From contig NZ_KB911581.1 of the NCBI RefSeq assembly GCF_000383595.1, positions 930,001 through 994,000 of the forward strand: a stretch of 64,000 nucleotides of DNA, written 5' to 3'. The notes under the pieces are model-generated. The model was given only the letters and a program-made list of their open reading frames with translations, did not search any database and was not told the origin of the DNA. Source of the stretch: Streptomyces bottropensis ATCC 25435. GTDB taxonomy: Bacteria; Actinomycetota; Actinomycetes; Streptomycetales; Streptomycetaceae. This document shows positions 24,907 to 34,920 of this stretch, piece after piece. The number at the start of each line of letters is the position of its first letter. The stretch's first letter is position 1. The translations under genes were made by a program, and so were the position numbers.

Positions 24907-25941
24907 ATGTCCAACGGGGGAGGGTCCGTCACGACCTGGGTCGTCGGCGGCTGCGTGGCGGCCGTGCTGATGCCGGTGGTGATGATGGTCGCGGTGAGCG
25001 GGGGCGGTGAGGCCGAGGCGGAGGAACAGGGCGCCGGCGGCGGCCTCAAGGCCGGTCAGGTACCCGCGGAGTACGTGCCCTGGGTGCTCAAGGCGGGCGC
25101 CATGTGCGACGTCATCAAGCCGGCCGTGATCGCCGCGCAGATCGAGGCGGAGTCCGGCTGGAACCCGAACGCCAGGTCCCCGGTGGGCGCCGAGGGGCTC
25201 AGCCAGTTCATGCCCGGCACCTGGCCGAGCTGGGGCAAGGACGACGACGGCAACGGCCGTGTCTCCCCGTACGACCCGGGTGACGCGATCATGGCGCAGG
25301 GCCGCTACGACTGCGCCCTCGCCCGACAGGTCCAGGGCTACAAGGACAGCGGCCAGGCGACCGGCGAGACCCTCGACCTGGCGCTGGCCGCGTACAACGC
25401 GGGGCCGGGCGCCGTGCAGAAGTACGGCGGCATCCCGCCCTACACCGAGACCCGGAACTACGTCGTCCGCATCAAGTCCCTGATCTCCAAGTACGAGTCC
25501 GTGGACGACCCGCCGGGCAAGCTCCCGGACGGCAGGCAGATGGCGATGCCCGTCTCCGGCAACCCGCCCGTGACCTCCCCGTACGGCTGGCGCATGCACC
25601 CCATCCTCGGGGTCCGCAAGCTGCACACCGGCACCGACTTCGGCGTGGGCGAGGGCAAGCCGGTCCTCGCCGCCCGCGACGGCGAGGTGACCTTCGCGGG
25701 CTGGACCAACGGCTACGGCAACCGCGTCGTCATCTCCCACGGCACCATCAACGGCGACCGCATCTCCACGACCTACAACCACATGCTCTCCGGCCTCAGC
25801 GTCAGGGCCGGTGACAAGGTGAAGGTCGGTCAACGGGTCGGTCTGGTCGGCTCGACGGGCTACTCGACGGGCGCCCACCTCCACTTCGAGGTGATGCAGA
25901 ACGGCGCGTACGTGGATCCGGCGCCCTGGCTGGGGCTGTAG
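24907..25941 (+). CDS. Bifunctional wall hydrolase: SLT lytic transglycosylase plus M23 peptidase
   Basis: 344 residues. One N-terminal membrane segment (about 11-32) anchors or exports it. Domain one (about 65-180) is an SLT transglycosylase with the catalytic Glu in AQIEAESGWNPNARS, GLSQFMPGTW and LALAAYNAGPGAV. Domain two (about 215-344) is an M23/LytM peptidase with zinc ligands in HTGTDFGV and HLHFEV. This combination is the usual VirB1-type wall opener in Gram-positive type IV systems. It heads the rightward arm; the next gene overlaps its stop codon region. Confidence 0.92.
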   Translation: MSNGGGSVTTWVVGGCVAAVLMPVVMMVAVSGGGEAEAEEQGAGGGLKAGQVPAEYVPWVLKAGAMCDVIKPAVIAAQIEAESGWNPNARSPVGAEGLSQFMPGTWPSWGKDDDGNGRVSPYDPGDAIMAQGRYDCALARQVQGYKDSGQATGETLDLALAAYNAGPGAVQKYGGIPPYTETRNYVVRIKSLISKYESVDDPPGKLPDGRQMAMPVSGNPPVTSPYGWRMHPILGVRKLHTGTDFGVGEGKPVLAARDGEVTFAGWTNGYGNRVVISHGTINGDRISTTYNHMLSGLSVRAGDKVKVGQRVGLVGSTGYSTGAHLHFEVMQNGAYVDPAPWLGL

Positions 25942-26054
25942 TGAAGGCGCGGGAGACGCGAAAGACATGGGAGACATGGGCCACGCGAGCACGGCGTTCG
26001 CCGTGGACGACGCCATCGGCGGGGAAGGACACTGAGGTGAGGAGGGGGACGAGG

Positions 26055-26828
26055 GTGAACGCGAAGCGCGATGTGCGCGGCGGGCGCGCGGGGCGTGACG
26101 AGCGCGCCGGGCGGTACGCGACCGCGACCGTGCACCGGGGGCGCGGCAGGGTGCGCAGGGCGGGCGCGATGGTGCTCGTGACGGTGACGGGTGCGGCGGT
26201 CCTCGCCGCGTGCGGCCTGGAGGACCACCGCGAGACGGTGGGCGGCGGCACGGCCACGTCCGCGCCCCCCTTCACCCCCAAGGCCCCCCTGCCGTCCGGC
26301 CGGCCGCTGGGCGCGGACGCGCACGTCCCGAGCCCCACCGGCGTCGACGGCACCGACGCGACCGCCGTCGCCGAGGCATGGGCCCAGGTCGCGTACGGCC
26401 ACGACACGAAGTACGACACCGGCCCGCACGACGCCGTCCTGCGCTCCGCCCGCTGGTTCACCGCGGCCAAGGCGAAGGCCGAGCGCTCGTACCAGCCCGC
26501 GAGCGGCGCCGGTGAGCAGTGGAACGCGTGGGCCGCGCACAAGGCGTGGACCACCGTCGAGGTGGAACCGGACGACGACGGCGACGCACCCCCCGACTCG
26601 TCCCGGGACGCCTACCGCGCCCTCTTCGTCGACGGTACGGCCCACGGCCGCGACGGCTGGACGGGGACCGGTCCCCGGGCCACGGTGTACGTGAAGCTGG
26701 CTCGCTCGGGCAAGGGCGAGCCGTGGCGGGTGGACGAGGTGCGTACGGTGGAGGCAGCGGTGTCGGCACCGGACCCGTCCGGCCCGGACTCCGCGTCCAC
26801 GACTTCTCCTTCTGCCCGACCCGAGTGA
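26055..26828 (+). CDS. Lipoprotein of the secretion cluster
   Basis: 257 residues from GTG 26055, chosen because GGAGGGGG lies just upstream; an in-frame GTG at 25941 overlaps the hydrolase stop and would add a 38-residue basic extension. A very basic leader leads to a signal helix and lipobox VLAACG. After a proline-rich linker a compact domain follows (ATAVAEAWAQVAYGHDTKYDTGP, then AKAERSYQPASGAGEQWNAW, ending in KGEPWRVDEVRTV), whose overall look recalls small NTF2-like or VirB8-like periplasmic domains. Function unknown; likely an envelope component. Confidence 0.72.
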   Translation: MNAKRDVRGGRAGRDERAGRYATATVHRGRGRVRRAGAMVLVTVTGAAVLAACGLEDHRETVGGGTATSAPPFTPKAPLPSGRPLGADAHVPSPTGVDGTDATAVAEAWAQVAYGHDTKYDTGPHDAVLRSARWFTAAKAKAERSYQPASGAGEQWNAWAAHKAWTTVEVEPDDDGDAPPDSSRDAYRALFVDGTAHGRDGWTGTGPRATVYVKLARSGKGEPWRVDEVRTVEAAVSAPDPSGPDSASTTSPSARPE

Positions 26829-26835
26829 GGGAACG

Positions 26836-29175
26836 ATGACTCGACTCAGCCGCGAACAGAAGCGGGAACTCAAGCGCGCGGGACGTGCGCCGGCCGGGCT
26901 CACCCCGATCGACGTCCGCGTCTGCGCCGAGACCGGTGCGACGGTCGGCGGCATGCCGGTGCCCCCGGCCGCGGGGGAGTCCCTCCAGAGCGCCGCTCTC
27001 GGCTACCTCCACCGCCTGGCCCTCGCCACCGGACACCCCGTCCTCGCCACCGTCCACGACGAACGCATCGGCTACGTCGTCCCCCTCCAGGTCCACGTCG
27101 ACGGCTCCAGCCACTACGCCGGGGAACCCGTGCGGGTGGGCGAGCCGAGGGGGTTCGCGGAAGCGGTCGCGGCCGGGAACCCGCACCGGGCCGCGCCGGA
27201 GCCGTCCGAGCAGCCGGCCCCCGCGCAGCCCCCGCGCCGGGACAGGTCGACGCATGTACTGCGCGCGGTACCGGAGTCGGCGGCCGCCCAGCCGGAACTG
27301 CCGCTCGGGCAGGCCCAGTTGCCGCACCCCGCAGGCCAGACATCGCACGCACAGCCACGACCGGCGGCGGCCCACTCCCCTCACCAGGCGCAGCCGGAGC
27401 CGCCACGGCAGCCGGAGCCGGACGTACACGCGCGGCAGCGGGCGGACGTGCGGCCGGAGGCTCAGCCCCAGGCCCCGGTCCAGGCACAGCCCCAGTGGCA
27501 GGCGCCGGCGGGCCCGGACCGTTCGGGGCACCCCGGGCCGGACCCGCAGTCGCCCGCCCCCGCGCCACCGAAGCGCGAGCCCCGGACGCTCCCGCTGTCG
27601 GCGGCGAAGCCCGCCCCCACAGCACCCCCGCACGCGCCGGAGCCGACCGCCGCCGAGGCGACGTCCGACCGGTCCCCGGCGGCGCCCACGGCCCCGCAGG
27701 CGAAGCGCGAGCCCCGGACGATGCCGCTCACGGCCGCGAAGGAGAAGCGGGACGAGCCGGTGAAGCCGGTGCCGGGCGGGGTAGCGCCCTCGACGTTCGT
27801 GCTGCGCGCGGTGCCGGAGCCGACGGAAGGCCCCTTGGCCCGCCCGCAGGCCCAGGCACAGGCCCAGGCACAGGCGCAGGCGCAGGCCCAGCCACCCCGC
27901 ACGCCCGACCTCCCGCTGACCCTGGCGGGCATCCCGGCGAACCCGGACAGCACTCCTGCCGCACCCGAGCCCACCCACGAGGCCGCACCGGCCACCGGTA
28001 CCGTCTCGCCCCCGACGGGCGAGTTCGGCCCGGTCATGGATATGGATGCGGATCTGTCGGCGCCCCCGACGGGTACGACCGCCACCTCCTGGCACCCGGA
28101 CCAGGCCAGCATCACCCCGCCGACCACCTCGCCGACCACTCCGCGGCCGGCCCCGGCCTCCCTGGAGCCGCAGCCGTGGCCTCCGGGCCAGAGCCCGGCA
28201 CCCGTGGGTGACGTGACGCGGGCGCCGGACGCCGGAACGGCGCCCGAGCGGATCCCCGCGCCCCCGGAGCCGCAGCCCTGGACACCGGAGCAGCGCCCCG
28301 CCCCCGACGCCCTGGCGTCCCCGGAACCGGGCCAGGCCTCGCCGGACCCGCTGCCCTGGCCTGCGGCGCCGGTCGACGACCCCTCCCCGGAGCCGGCGTA
28401 CGAGCCGTCCGCGCCCAGGGACTCCGTGCCGGATTCGGCGCCCGCCTCGCTGGAGCCCCAGCCCTGGCCGCCGACACCGCCTCCGCTGCCGCCCCACGCG
28501 CAAGCGTCCGCTCCCGCTCCCGCCACCGAGTCCGCGCCACCCGCGCCGGCCCCTGCTCAGGAGTCGGCGACCGACGCCTACTCCGCTCCTGAGTGGCGGG
28601 TGCTGGAGGAGGACAGTGCCCCGAAGCCCGCCCCCGTGCGGGAGTTCGACCTGGTGGCCGAGGCGGTGCTGGAGACGCCGGAGGACGGTGATTCGACGTC
28701 ACCGTTCGCGGAGCCCCTGTCCCACATCAACGAGGCGGTGAAGCTGGGCCGTATCCAGGAGGCCGCGGAGATGGCCGAGCAGACCGTCGCCCAGGCGACC
28801 GTGGCGCTGGGCCCGCACCACCCCGAGGTGCTGAAGCTCCGCGAGCTGACCGCCTACATCGCCTACCTGGCCGGCGACGCCCTCCGTTCCTTCCACCTCT
28901 CCCTCGACCTGGCGGGTCTGCGCCACCGGCTGCGCGACGAGCGTGCCGCGTACGGCAACATCCAGAGCGCGGCGGCCGCCTGGCGCGCGGTCCGTGACCC
29001 GCTCCAGGGCCTGCACCTGGGCCGCGACCTGATCGCCGTCTGGACCGACCTCGCCGCCGACGCGGGGCCCGCCGCCGACGACCTGGAGCAACTGGAGAAG
29101 GCCCGCACCCGGATGACCCGCCTCACCGAACGGGCCCGCGTCCTCGACTCAGCCCCCTACGCCCATGGCCAGTGA
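26836..29175 (+). CDS. Very proline-rich protein with C-terminal TPR-like domain
   Basis: 779 residues, starting eight bases after the lipoprotein. The N-terminal 90 residues form a small folded region (LTPIDVRVCAETGATVGGMPV, then YLHRLALATGHPVLATVHD). Residues about 100-610 are disordered Pro/Ala/Gln-rich sequence with two KREPRT(L/M)PL repeats, three repeats ending in VLRAVPE, a pure QA repeat near residue 340 and several LEPQPWPP repeats. The last 150 residues are helical and TPR-like (SHINEAVKLGRIQEAAEMAEQTV, LGPHHPEVLKLRELTAYIAYL). No signal peptide is visible. It could be a cytoplasmic scaffold for the machine; this is inference. Confidence 0.75.
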   Translation: MTRLSREQKRELKRAGRAPAGLTPIDVRVCAETGATVGGMPVPPAAGESLQSAALGYLHRLALATGHPVLATVHDERIGYVVPLQVHVDGSSHYAGEPVRVGEPRGFAEAVAAGNPHRAAPEPSEQPAPAQPPRRDRSTHVLRAVPESAAAQPELPLGQAQLPHPAGQTSHAQPRPAAAHSPHQAQPEPPRQPEPDVHARQRADVRPEAQPQAPVQAQPQWQAPAGPDRSGHPGPDPQSPAPAPPKREPRTLPLSAAKPAPTAPPHAPEPTAAEATSDRSPAAPTAPQAKREPRTMPLTAAKEKRDEPVKPVPGGVAPSTFVLRAVPEPTEGPLARPQAQAQAQAQAQAQAQPPRTPDLPLTLAGIPANPDSTPAAPEPTHEAAPATGTVSPPTGEFGPVMDMDADLSAPPTGTTATSWHPDQASITPPTTSPTTPRPAPASLEPQPWPPGQSPAPVGDVTRAPDAGTAPERIPAPPEPQPWTPEQRPAPDALASPEPGQASPDPLPWPAAPVDDPSPEPAYEPSAPRDSVPDSAPASLEPQPWPPTPPPLPPHAQASAPAPATESAPPAPAPAQESATDAYSAPEWRVLEEDSAPKPAPVREFDLVAEAVLETPEDGDSTSPFAEPLSHINEAVKLGRIQEAAEMAEQTVAQATVALGPHHPEVLKLRELTAYIAYLAGDALRSFHLSLDLAGLRHRLRDERAAYGNIQSAAAAWRAVRDPLQGLHLGRDLIAVWTDLAADAGPAADDLEQLEKARTRMTRLTERARVLDSAPYAHGQ

Positions 29176-29854
29176 CCTCACCGGCAACCACCACGACAGG
29201 GGACCCGCCGGGGCCGGCGCCACGCGGCCGGCCCCTCCCCGCCCTCCGGACACGCCGCGCGATCCGGCCGTCGCCCGGCGCTCCCAGGCGGCCCACCACC
29301 GCTCCCCGCACCCGTCGTCCCCCGAGCGCCCCAGTCCTCGCCCCCGCGTCGCGGTCACCTTCAACGAGCTGACCGGCACGATGAGTTGGCGCACCCTCGA
29401 CCGATCGTCGCCCGCACCCGGCGCCCAGGACGGCAACCCCCGCACCCCGCACCGCCGTACGCCCGAGACGGCCCCCTGGAGTGCCCGCGCCGCGGCCCTG
29501 CGCTCCGCCGGCCTGGACCCGTCCCGGGCCTCCGGGCAGGGCGCCGCCCCGATTCCGACGCACCCCGGGACCGTACGGTCCGCCCTGAGCGTCGACATCA
29601 CGGCGCTCACCCCGGAGGGCCGGCGGAGTCATCTGGCCCGGCTCGGTGCCCTGCGTTCCGAAGCGGCCGCCGGTCTCGCCGAGAGCGGCCGCATGCCCAC
29701 GGCGGTCGCGTCCCGCCTCAGGTCGGCGAGCGCGGCCCCGGCCCACACCCACGCCCTGACGACACGGCACACCGCGACCGCGACCCGCCCACCGTCCTAC
29801 GCGCCCACCCGCTCGGGCACCCCCGGCGCACCCACTCACCAGCCGCGACGCTGA
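29165..29854 (+). CDS. Basic hypothetical protein, last gene of the rightward arm
   Basis: 229 residues from ATG 29165, overlapping the previous gene by 11 bases. It is rich in Pro, Ser, Arg and Thr and low in predicted structure except for RVAVTFNELTGTMSWRTLD and a short helical LSVDITALTPEGRRSHLARLGALRSEAAAGL segment split over its middle. No motif is recognised. The overlap and consistent third-position GC argue that it is a real gene, but the composition makes a false call possible. About 100 bases later begins the convergent aminopeptidase gene. Confidence 0.55.
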   Translation: MASDLTGNHHDRGPAGAGATRPAPPRPPDTPRDPAVARRSQAAHHRSPHPSSPERPSPRPRVAVTFNELTGTMSWRTLDRSSPAPGAQDGNPRTPHRRTPETAPWSARAAALRSAGLDPSRASGQGAAPIPTHPGTVRSALSVDITALTPEGRRSHLARLGALRSEAAAGLAESGRMPTAVASRLRSASAAPAHTHALTTRHTATATRPPSYAPTRSGTPGAPTHQPRR

Positions 29855-29960
29855 CCCGCCCCGGTCGCGCGATCACCACGCACCCGGCCCGGGCCCGGCC
29901 ACGGCGCTCCCCGCCGACCGGCCGACCCCGGGCATGGACCACCTCTGACCCTGCCTCGGA

Positions 29961-32007
<2,047 letters not shown>

Positions 32008-32072
32008 GGCCCCTCCTTCTCACAGGCCGCACCACCGCGACCCCAAGCCCTGACGAAGGTAACGCCGACCAG

Positions 32073-32118
32073 CCCCGGCTGTCATGCCCGTATCGGCATA
32101 CGGTCATGACAGCCGGGG
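32073..32118. terminator. Long imperfect palindrome, probable hairpin
   Basis: Outer arms of 14 bases (32073-32086 and 32105-32118) pair perfectly, and after one mismatch inner arms CCGTAT and ATACGG pair around a CGGC loop, giving a 21-position stem. It lies 66 bases upstream of the rarD-like start and 300 bases after qorB. It could be a terminator of qorB read-through or a regulatory site for the transporter. Confidence 0.65.
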
Positions 32119-32304
32119 GTGGTCCCCGAGGGGGAGTCCGGGGCTTGGGTCAGGGGCCCGGGGCCGGGACTCGTGTCCGGGAGTCGGGCCCGGGACTCGT
32201 GTCCGGGGCGGCGCGGCCCGGGCGCTCGTGCTGGGGATCGGGAGAGTGCTCGGTCGTGAGCCGCCCTGCCCGGTCCGGAGTCGGAGGGCCGGTCCACGAT
32301 CCGG

Positions 32305-32352
32305 GGTCCGAGGTCCGGTCCGAGGTCCGGTCCGAGGTCCGGTCCGAGGTCC
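32305..32352. repeat. Four perfect copies of a 12-bp tandem repeat
   Basis: The unit GGTCCGAGGTCC is repeated exactly four times, then decays to variants such as GGTCCGGTACGAGGTCC up to about 32393. The unit itself contains two GGTCC half-words. No coding use is evident. Confidence 0.85.
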
Positions 32353-32418
32353 GCTACGGCGGTCCGGTACGAGGTCCGGTATGCGGTCCGAGGGCCGATC
32401 CGCGGGCGGGGGCCGGGT

Positions 32419-33273
32419 TCAGCCCTTCAGCGCCGCCGCGATCGAGTCCGAGATCGGTGTGGTCGGGCGGCCGATGAGACGGGAGAGGTCGCCGGAGGAG
32501 ACGGTCAGCTCGCCCTTCTCGATGGACGCGTCCACGCCCGCGAGGACCGCGGCGAAGCCCTCGGGGAGCCCGGCGCCGGTGAGGATGCCGACCAGGACAT
32601 CGCCGGAGACGGGGTTGTTCGCGATCTCCTTGCCGGTCTGACCGCTCACCTCGGCCGCGTACTCGGCGAAGCTCCAGGCGGTGTCGCCGCCCAGCTCGTA
32701 CGTCTGGTTCTCGTGGCCCTCGCCGGTCAGCACGGCGACCGCGGCGGCGGCGTAGTCCGCGCGGGCGGCCGAGGAGACCCGGCCCTCGCCGGCGGCGTGC
32801 GTGACGGCGCTGTACTCCAGCACCGGTCCGAGCTGCTCGGTGTAGTTCTCGTTGTACCAGCCGTTGCGCAGCAGGGTGTACGGCAGACCGGAGGCGAGCA
32901 GCGCCTCCTCGGTGGCCCGGTGGTCGTTCGCGAGGGCGGCCGTCAGGCTGCCCGGCGCGCTGGTGTAGGCGAGGAGGGCGACCCCGGCCGCCTTGGCGGC
33001 GTCGATCGCGACCTGGTGCTGGGCGGGGCGGTCCTTGTCCACCTCGCTGCCCGAGATAAGCAGCACCTTGTCACCGGCGGCGAACAGGCCGTCGAAGGTC
33101 TCGGGGGTGTTGTAGTCGGCGACGGCGATCTTCACGCCGCGCGCCGCGAAACCCGCGGCCTTCTCCTCGCTGCGGACGACGGCCGTGATCTGCTCGGCCG
33201 GAACCTTCTCCAGCAGCCCTTCGACGACGAACTTGCCGAGGTGGCCGGTCGCTCCGGTGACGACGATGCTCAT
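32419..33273 (-). CDS. qorB: NAD(P)H:quinone oxidoreductase, QorB-like atypical SDR
   Basis: 284 residues from ATG 33273 (GGAGGAG upstream). An NmrA-like Rossmann protein with VVTGATGHLGKFV at the N-terminus, VVRSEEKA as the NADPH-specific second strand and YTLLRNGWYNENY later, all as in E. coli QorB (YtfG). It reduces quinones using NADPH. The divergent HxlR-family gene 92 bases away mirrors the ytfG/ytfH pair in enterobacteria and supports redox- or quinone-responsive control. Confidence 0.87.
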   Translation of the reverse strand: MSIVVTGATGHLGKFVVEGLLEKVPAEQITAVVRSEEKAAGFAARGVKIAVADYNTPETFDGLFAAGDKVLLISGSEVDKDRPAQHQVAIDAAKAAGVALLAYTSAPGSLTAALANDHRATEEALLASGLPYTLLRNGWYNENYTEQLGPVLEYSAVTHAAGEGRVSSAARADYAAAAVAVLTGEGHENQTYELGGDTAWSFAEYAAEVSGQTGKEIANNPVSGDVLVGILTGAGLPEGFAAVLAGVDASIEKGELTVSSGDLSRLIGRPTTPISDSIAAALKG

Positions 33274-33337
33274 GGTGAAACTCCTCCAGTGGGGCGGGGT
33301 GCTTCACTAACCCTAGGGGGTGCGCTAACTCTGCGAA

Positions 33338-33362
33338 AGTACCCACTTTGAAGTAAGGTACT
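33338..33362. promoter_or_regulatory. Candidate HxlR operator
   Basis: In the 92-base divergent region, AGTACC (33338-33343) and GGTACT (33357-33362) form an inverted repeat with 13-base spacing, ending four bases before the hxlR-type start codon. The related HxlR regulators YodB and QorR bind TACT/AGTA-type palindromes, so this is a reasonable operator for both genes. Confidence 0.55.
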
Positions 33363-33365
33363 GGC

Positions 33366-33782
33366 ATGGCCGTAAGTAAGGTGTCGAAGCAGCCCGCGAT
33401 CATGGACGACATGAACGGCGAGGGCCTCTGCCCCCACCGCCTCGTCCTGGAGCACGTCACCAGCCGCTGGGGCGTCCTCGTCCTGATCGCACTGCTGGAG
33501 CGGTCCTACCGGTTCAGCGAGCTGCGCCGGGCCATCGGCCGCGTCAGCGAGAAGATGCTGACCCAGACCCTCCAGGCCCTGGAACGCGACGGGCTCGTCC
33601 ACCGCGACGCCAAGCCCGTCATCCCGCCCCGCGTCGACTACTCCCTCACCGACCTCGGCCGCGAGGCGGCCGAACAGGTCCGCGCCCTCGCGAGCTGGAC
33701 CAAGGACCGCATGGACGAGGTGCAGACGGCCCGCCGGACGTACGACGAGGCCCGACAGGCATACGACGAGGCCCGGGCCTGA
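33366..33782 (+). CDS. HxlR-family transcriptional regulator
   Basis: 138 residues. A winged-helix core (CPHRLVLEHVTSRWGVLVLIALLE, FSELRRAIGRVSEKMLTQTLQALERDGLVHR, VDYSLTDLGREA) is typical of HxlR/MarR-like quinone or electrophile sensors. The single conserved Cys22, just before the first helix, sits where YodB-type regulators keep their redox-active cysteine. It is divergent from qorB and probably represses it and itself through the inverted repeat in between. The C-terminus has a short repeat (TYDEARQAYDEARA). Confidence 0.9.
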   Translation: MAVSKVSKQPAIMDDMNGEGLCPHRLVLEHVTSRWGVLVLIALLERSYRFSELRRAIGRVSEKMLTQTLQALERDGLVHRDAKPVIPPRVDYSLTDLGREAAEQVRALASWTKDRMDEVQTARRTYDEARQAYDEARA

Positions 33783-33831
33783 ACCCGACCCGGGCCTGCG
33801 CGCTCGACTGTTCACCCTCAGCCGTCCGTCC

Positions 33832-34920
33832 TCAGCCGACGACGGTCCAGGTGTCCTTGCCGGTCAGGAGTGCGGCGAGGTCGCCTTTGCCGTGCTGGTC
33901 GATGGCGGTGTCGAGTTGGTCGGCCATCTGGGTGTCGTAGACGGGTCGTCGGACGGAGCGCAGGACGCCGATGGGGGTGTGGTGGAGGGTGTCGGGGTCG
34001 GCGAGGCGGGAGAGGGCGAAGGCGGTCGTCGGGGACGCCGCGTGGGCGTCGTGCACCAGGACCCGCGATTCGTTCTCGGGCGTGACCGTGACGACCCGCA
34101 GATCACCGGTCTTCTCGTCGCGTACGACCCCTCGCGTGTGGTCCGCCCCGAACCGGATCTGTTCGCCGTGCTCCAGTCGGATCAGGGCCTCTTCCGCCTG
34201 TTGCCGGTCTTTGAGGGCGTCGAAGGCGCCGTCGTTGAAGATGTTGCAGTTCTGGTAGATCTCGACGAGGGCGGTGCCGGGGTGGGCGGCGGCCTGGCGC
34301 AGGACGTCGGTGAGGTGTTTGCGGTCGGAGTCGATGGTGCGGGCGACGAAGGAGGCTTCGGCTCCGATGGCGAGGGAGACGGGGTTGAAGGGGGCGTCGA
34401 GGGAGCCCATGGGTGTGGATTTGGTGATTTTGCCGGTTTCGGAGGTGGGGCTGTACTGGCCTTTGGTGAGGCCGTAGATGCGGTTGTTGAAGAGGAGGAT
34501 TTTGAGGTTGACGTTGCGGCGCAGGGCGTGGATGAGGTGGTTGCCGCCGATGGAGAGGGCGTCGCCGTCGCCGGTGACGACCCAGACGGACAGGTCGCGT
34601 CGTGAGGTGGCGAGTCCGGTGGCGATGGCGGGGGCGCGGCCGTGGATGGAGTGCATCCCGTAGGTGTCCATGTAGTACGGGAAGCGGGAGGAGCAGCCGA
34701 TGCCGGAGACGAAGACGATGTTCTCCTTGGCCAGGCCGAGTTCGGGCATGAAGCCCTGGACGGCGGCGAGGATCGCGTAGTCACCGCAGCCGGGGCACCA
34801 GCGCACCTCCTGATCCGACTTGAAGTCCTTCATGGACTGCCGGGCCGTGGCCTTGGGCACGAGGGTCAGCGCCTCGATCGTGCCGCCCGTGCCCGCGCCT
34901 TCCGTGGACCTCTCAGCCAT
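33832..34920 (-). CDS. korB: 2-oxoacid:ferredoxin oxidoreductase, beta subunit
   Basis: 362 residues. The thiamine diphosphate-binding subunit: WCPGCGDYAI near residue 42, GIGCSSRFPYYMDTYGMHSIHGRA, and the magnesium motif GDGDALSIGGNHLIH with LLFNNRIYGLTKGQYSPTS. It decarboxylates 2-oxoglutarate or a related 2-oxoacid to the acyl-CoA while reducing ferredoxin. Its ATG lies eight bases inside the alpha gene, so the two are coupled. In Actinobacteria this two-subunit form is usually Kor (2-oxoglutarate). Confidence 0.94.
   Translation of the reverse strand: MAERSTEGAGTGGTIEALTLVPKATARQSMKDFKSDQEVRWCPGCGDYAILAAVQGFMPELGLAKENIVFVSGIGCSSRFPYYMDTYGMHSIHGRAPAIATGLATSRRDLSVWVVTGDGDALSIGGNHLIHALRRNVNLKILLFNNRIYGLTKGQYSPTSETGKITKSTPMGSLDAPFNPVSLAIGAEASFVARTIDSDRKHLTDVLRQAAAHPGTALVEIYQNCNIFNDGAFDALKDRQQAEEALIRLEHGEQIRFGADHTRGVVRDEKTGDLRVVTVTPENESRVLVHDAHAASPTTAFALSRLADPDTLHHTPIGVLRSVRRPVYDTQMADQLDTAIDQHGKGDLAALLTGKDTWTVVG

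Larger units (their letters stand above)
32008..32418. other. Repeat-rich spacer
   Basis: 411 bases without a gene. From left to right: a near-perfect long hairpin (32073-32118), two copies of CGGGACTCGTGTCCGGG-like words (about 32165-32208), and a four-copy tandem array (32305-32352) trailing into degenerate copies to about 32393. Both flanking genes point left. Confidence 0.65.

Noticed and set aside
14490..29854. Prophage or classical integrative plasmid
   Set aside because: No integrase, excisionase, relaxase, replication initiator, capsid or tail genes and no flanking tRNA or direct repeats are visible.
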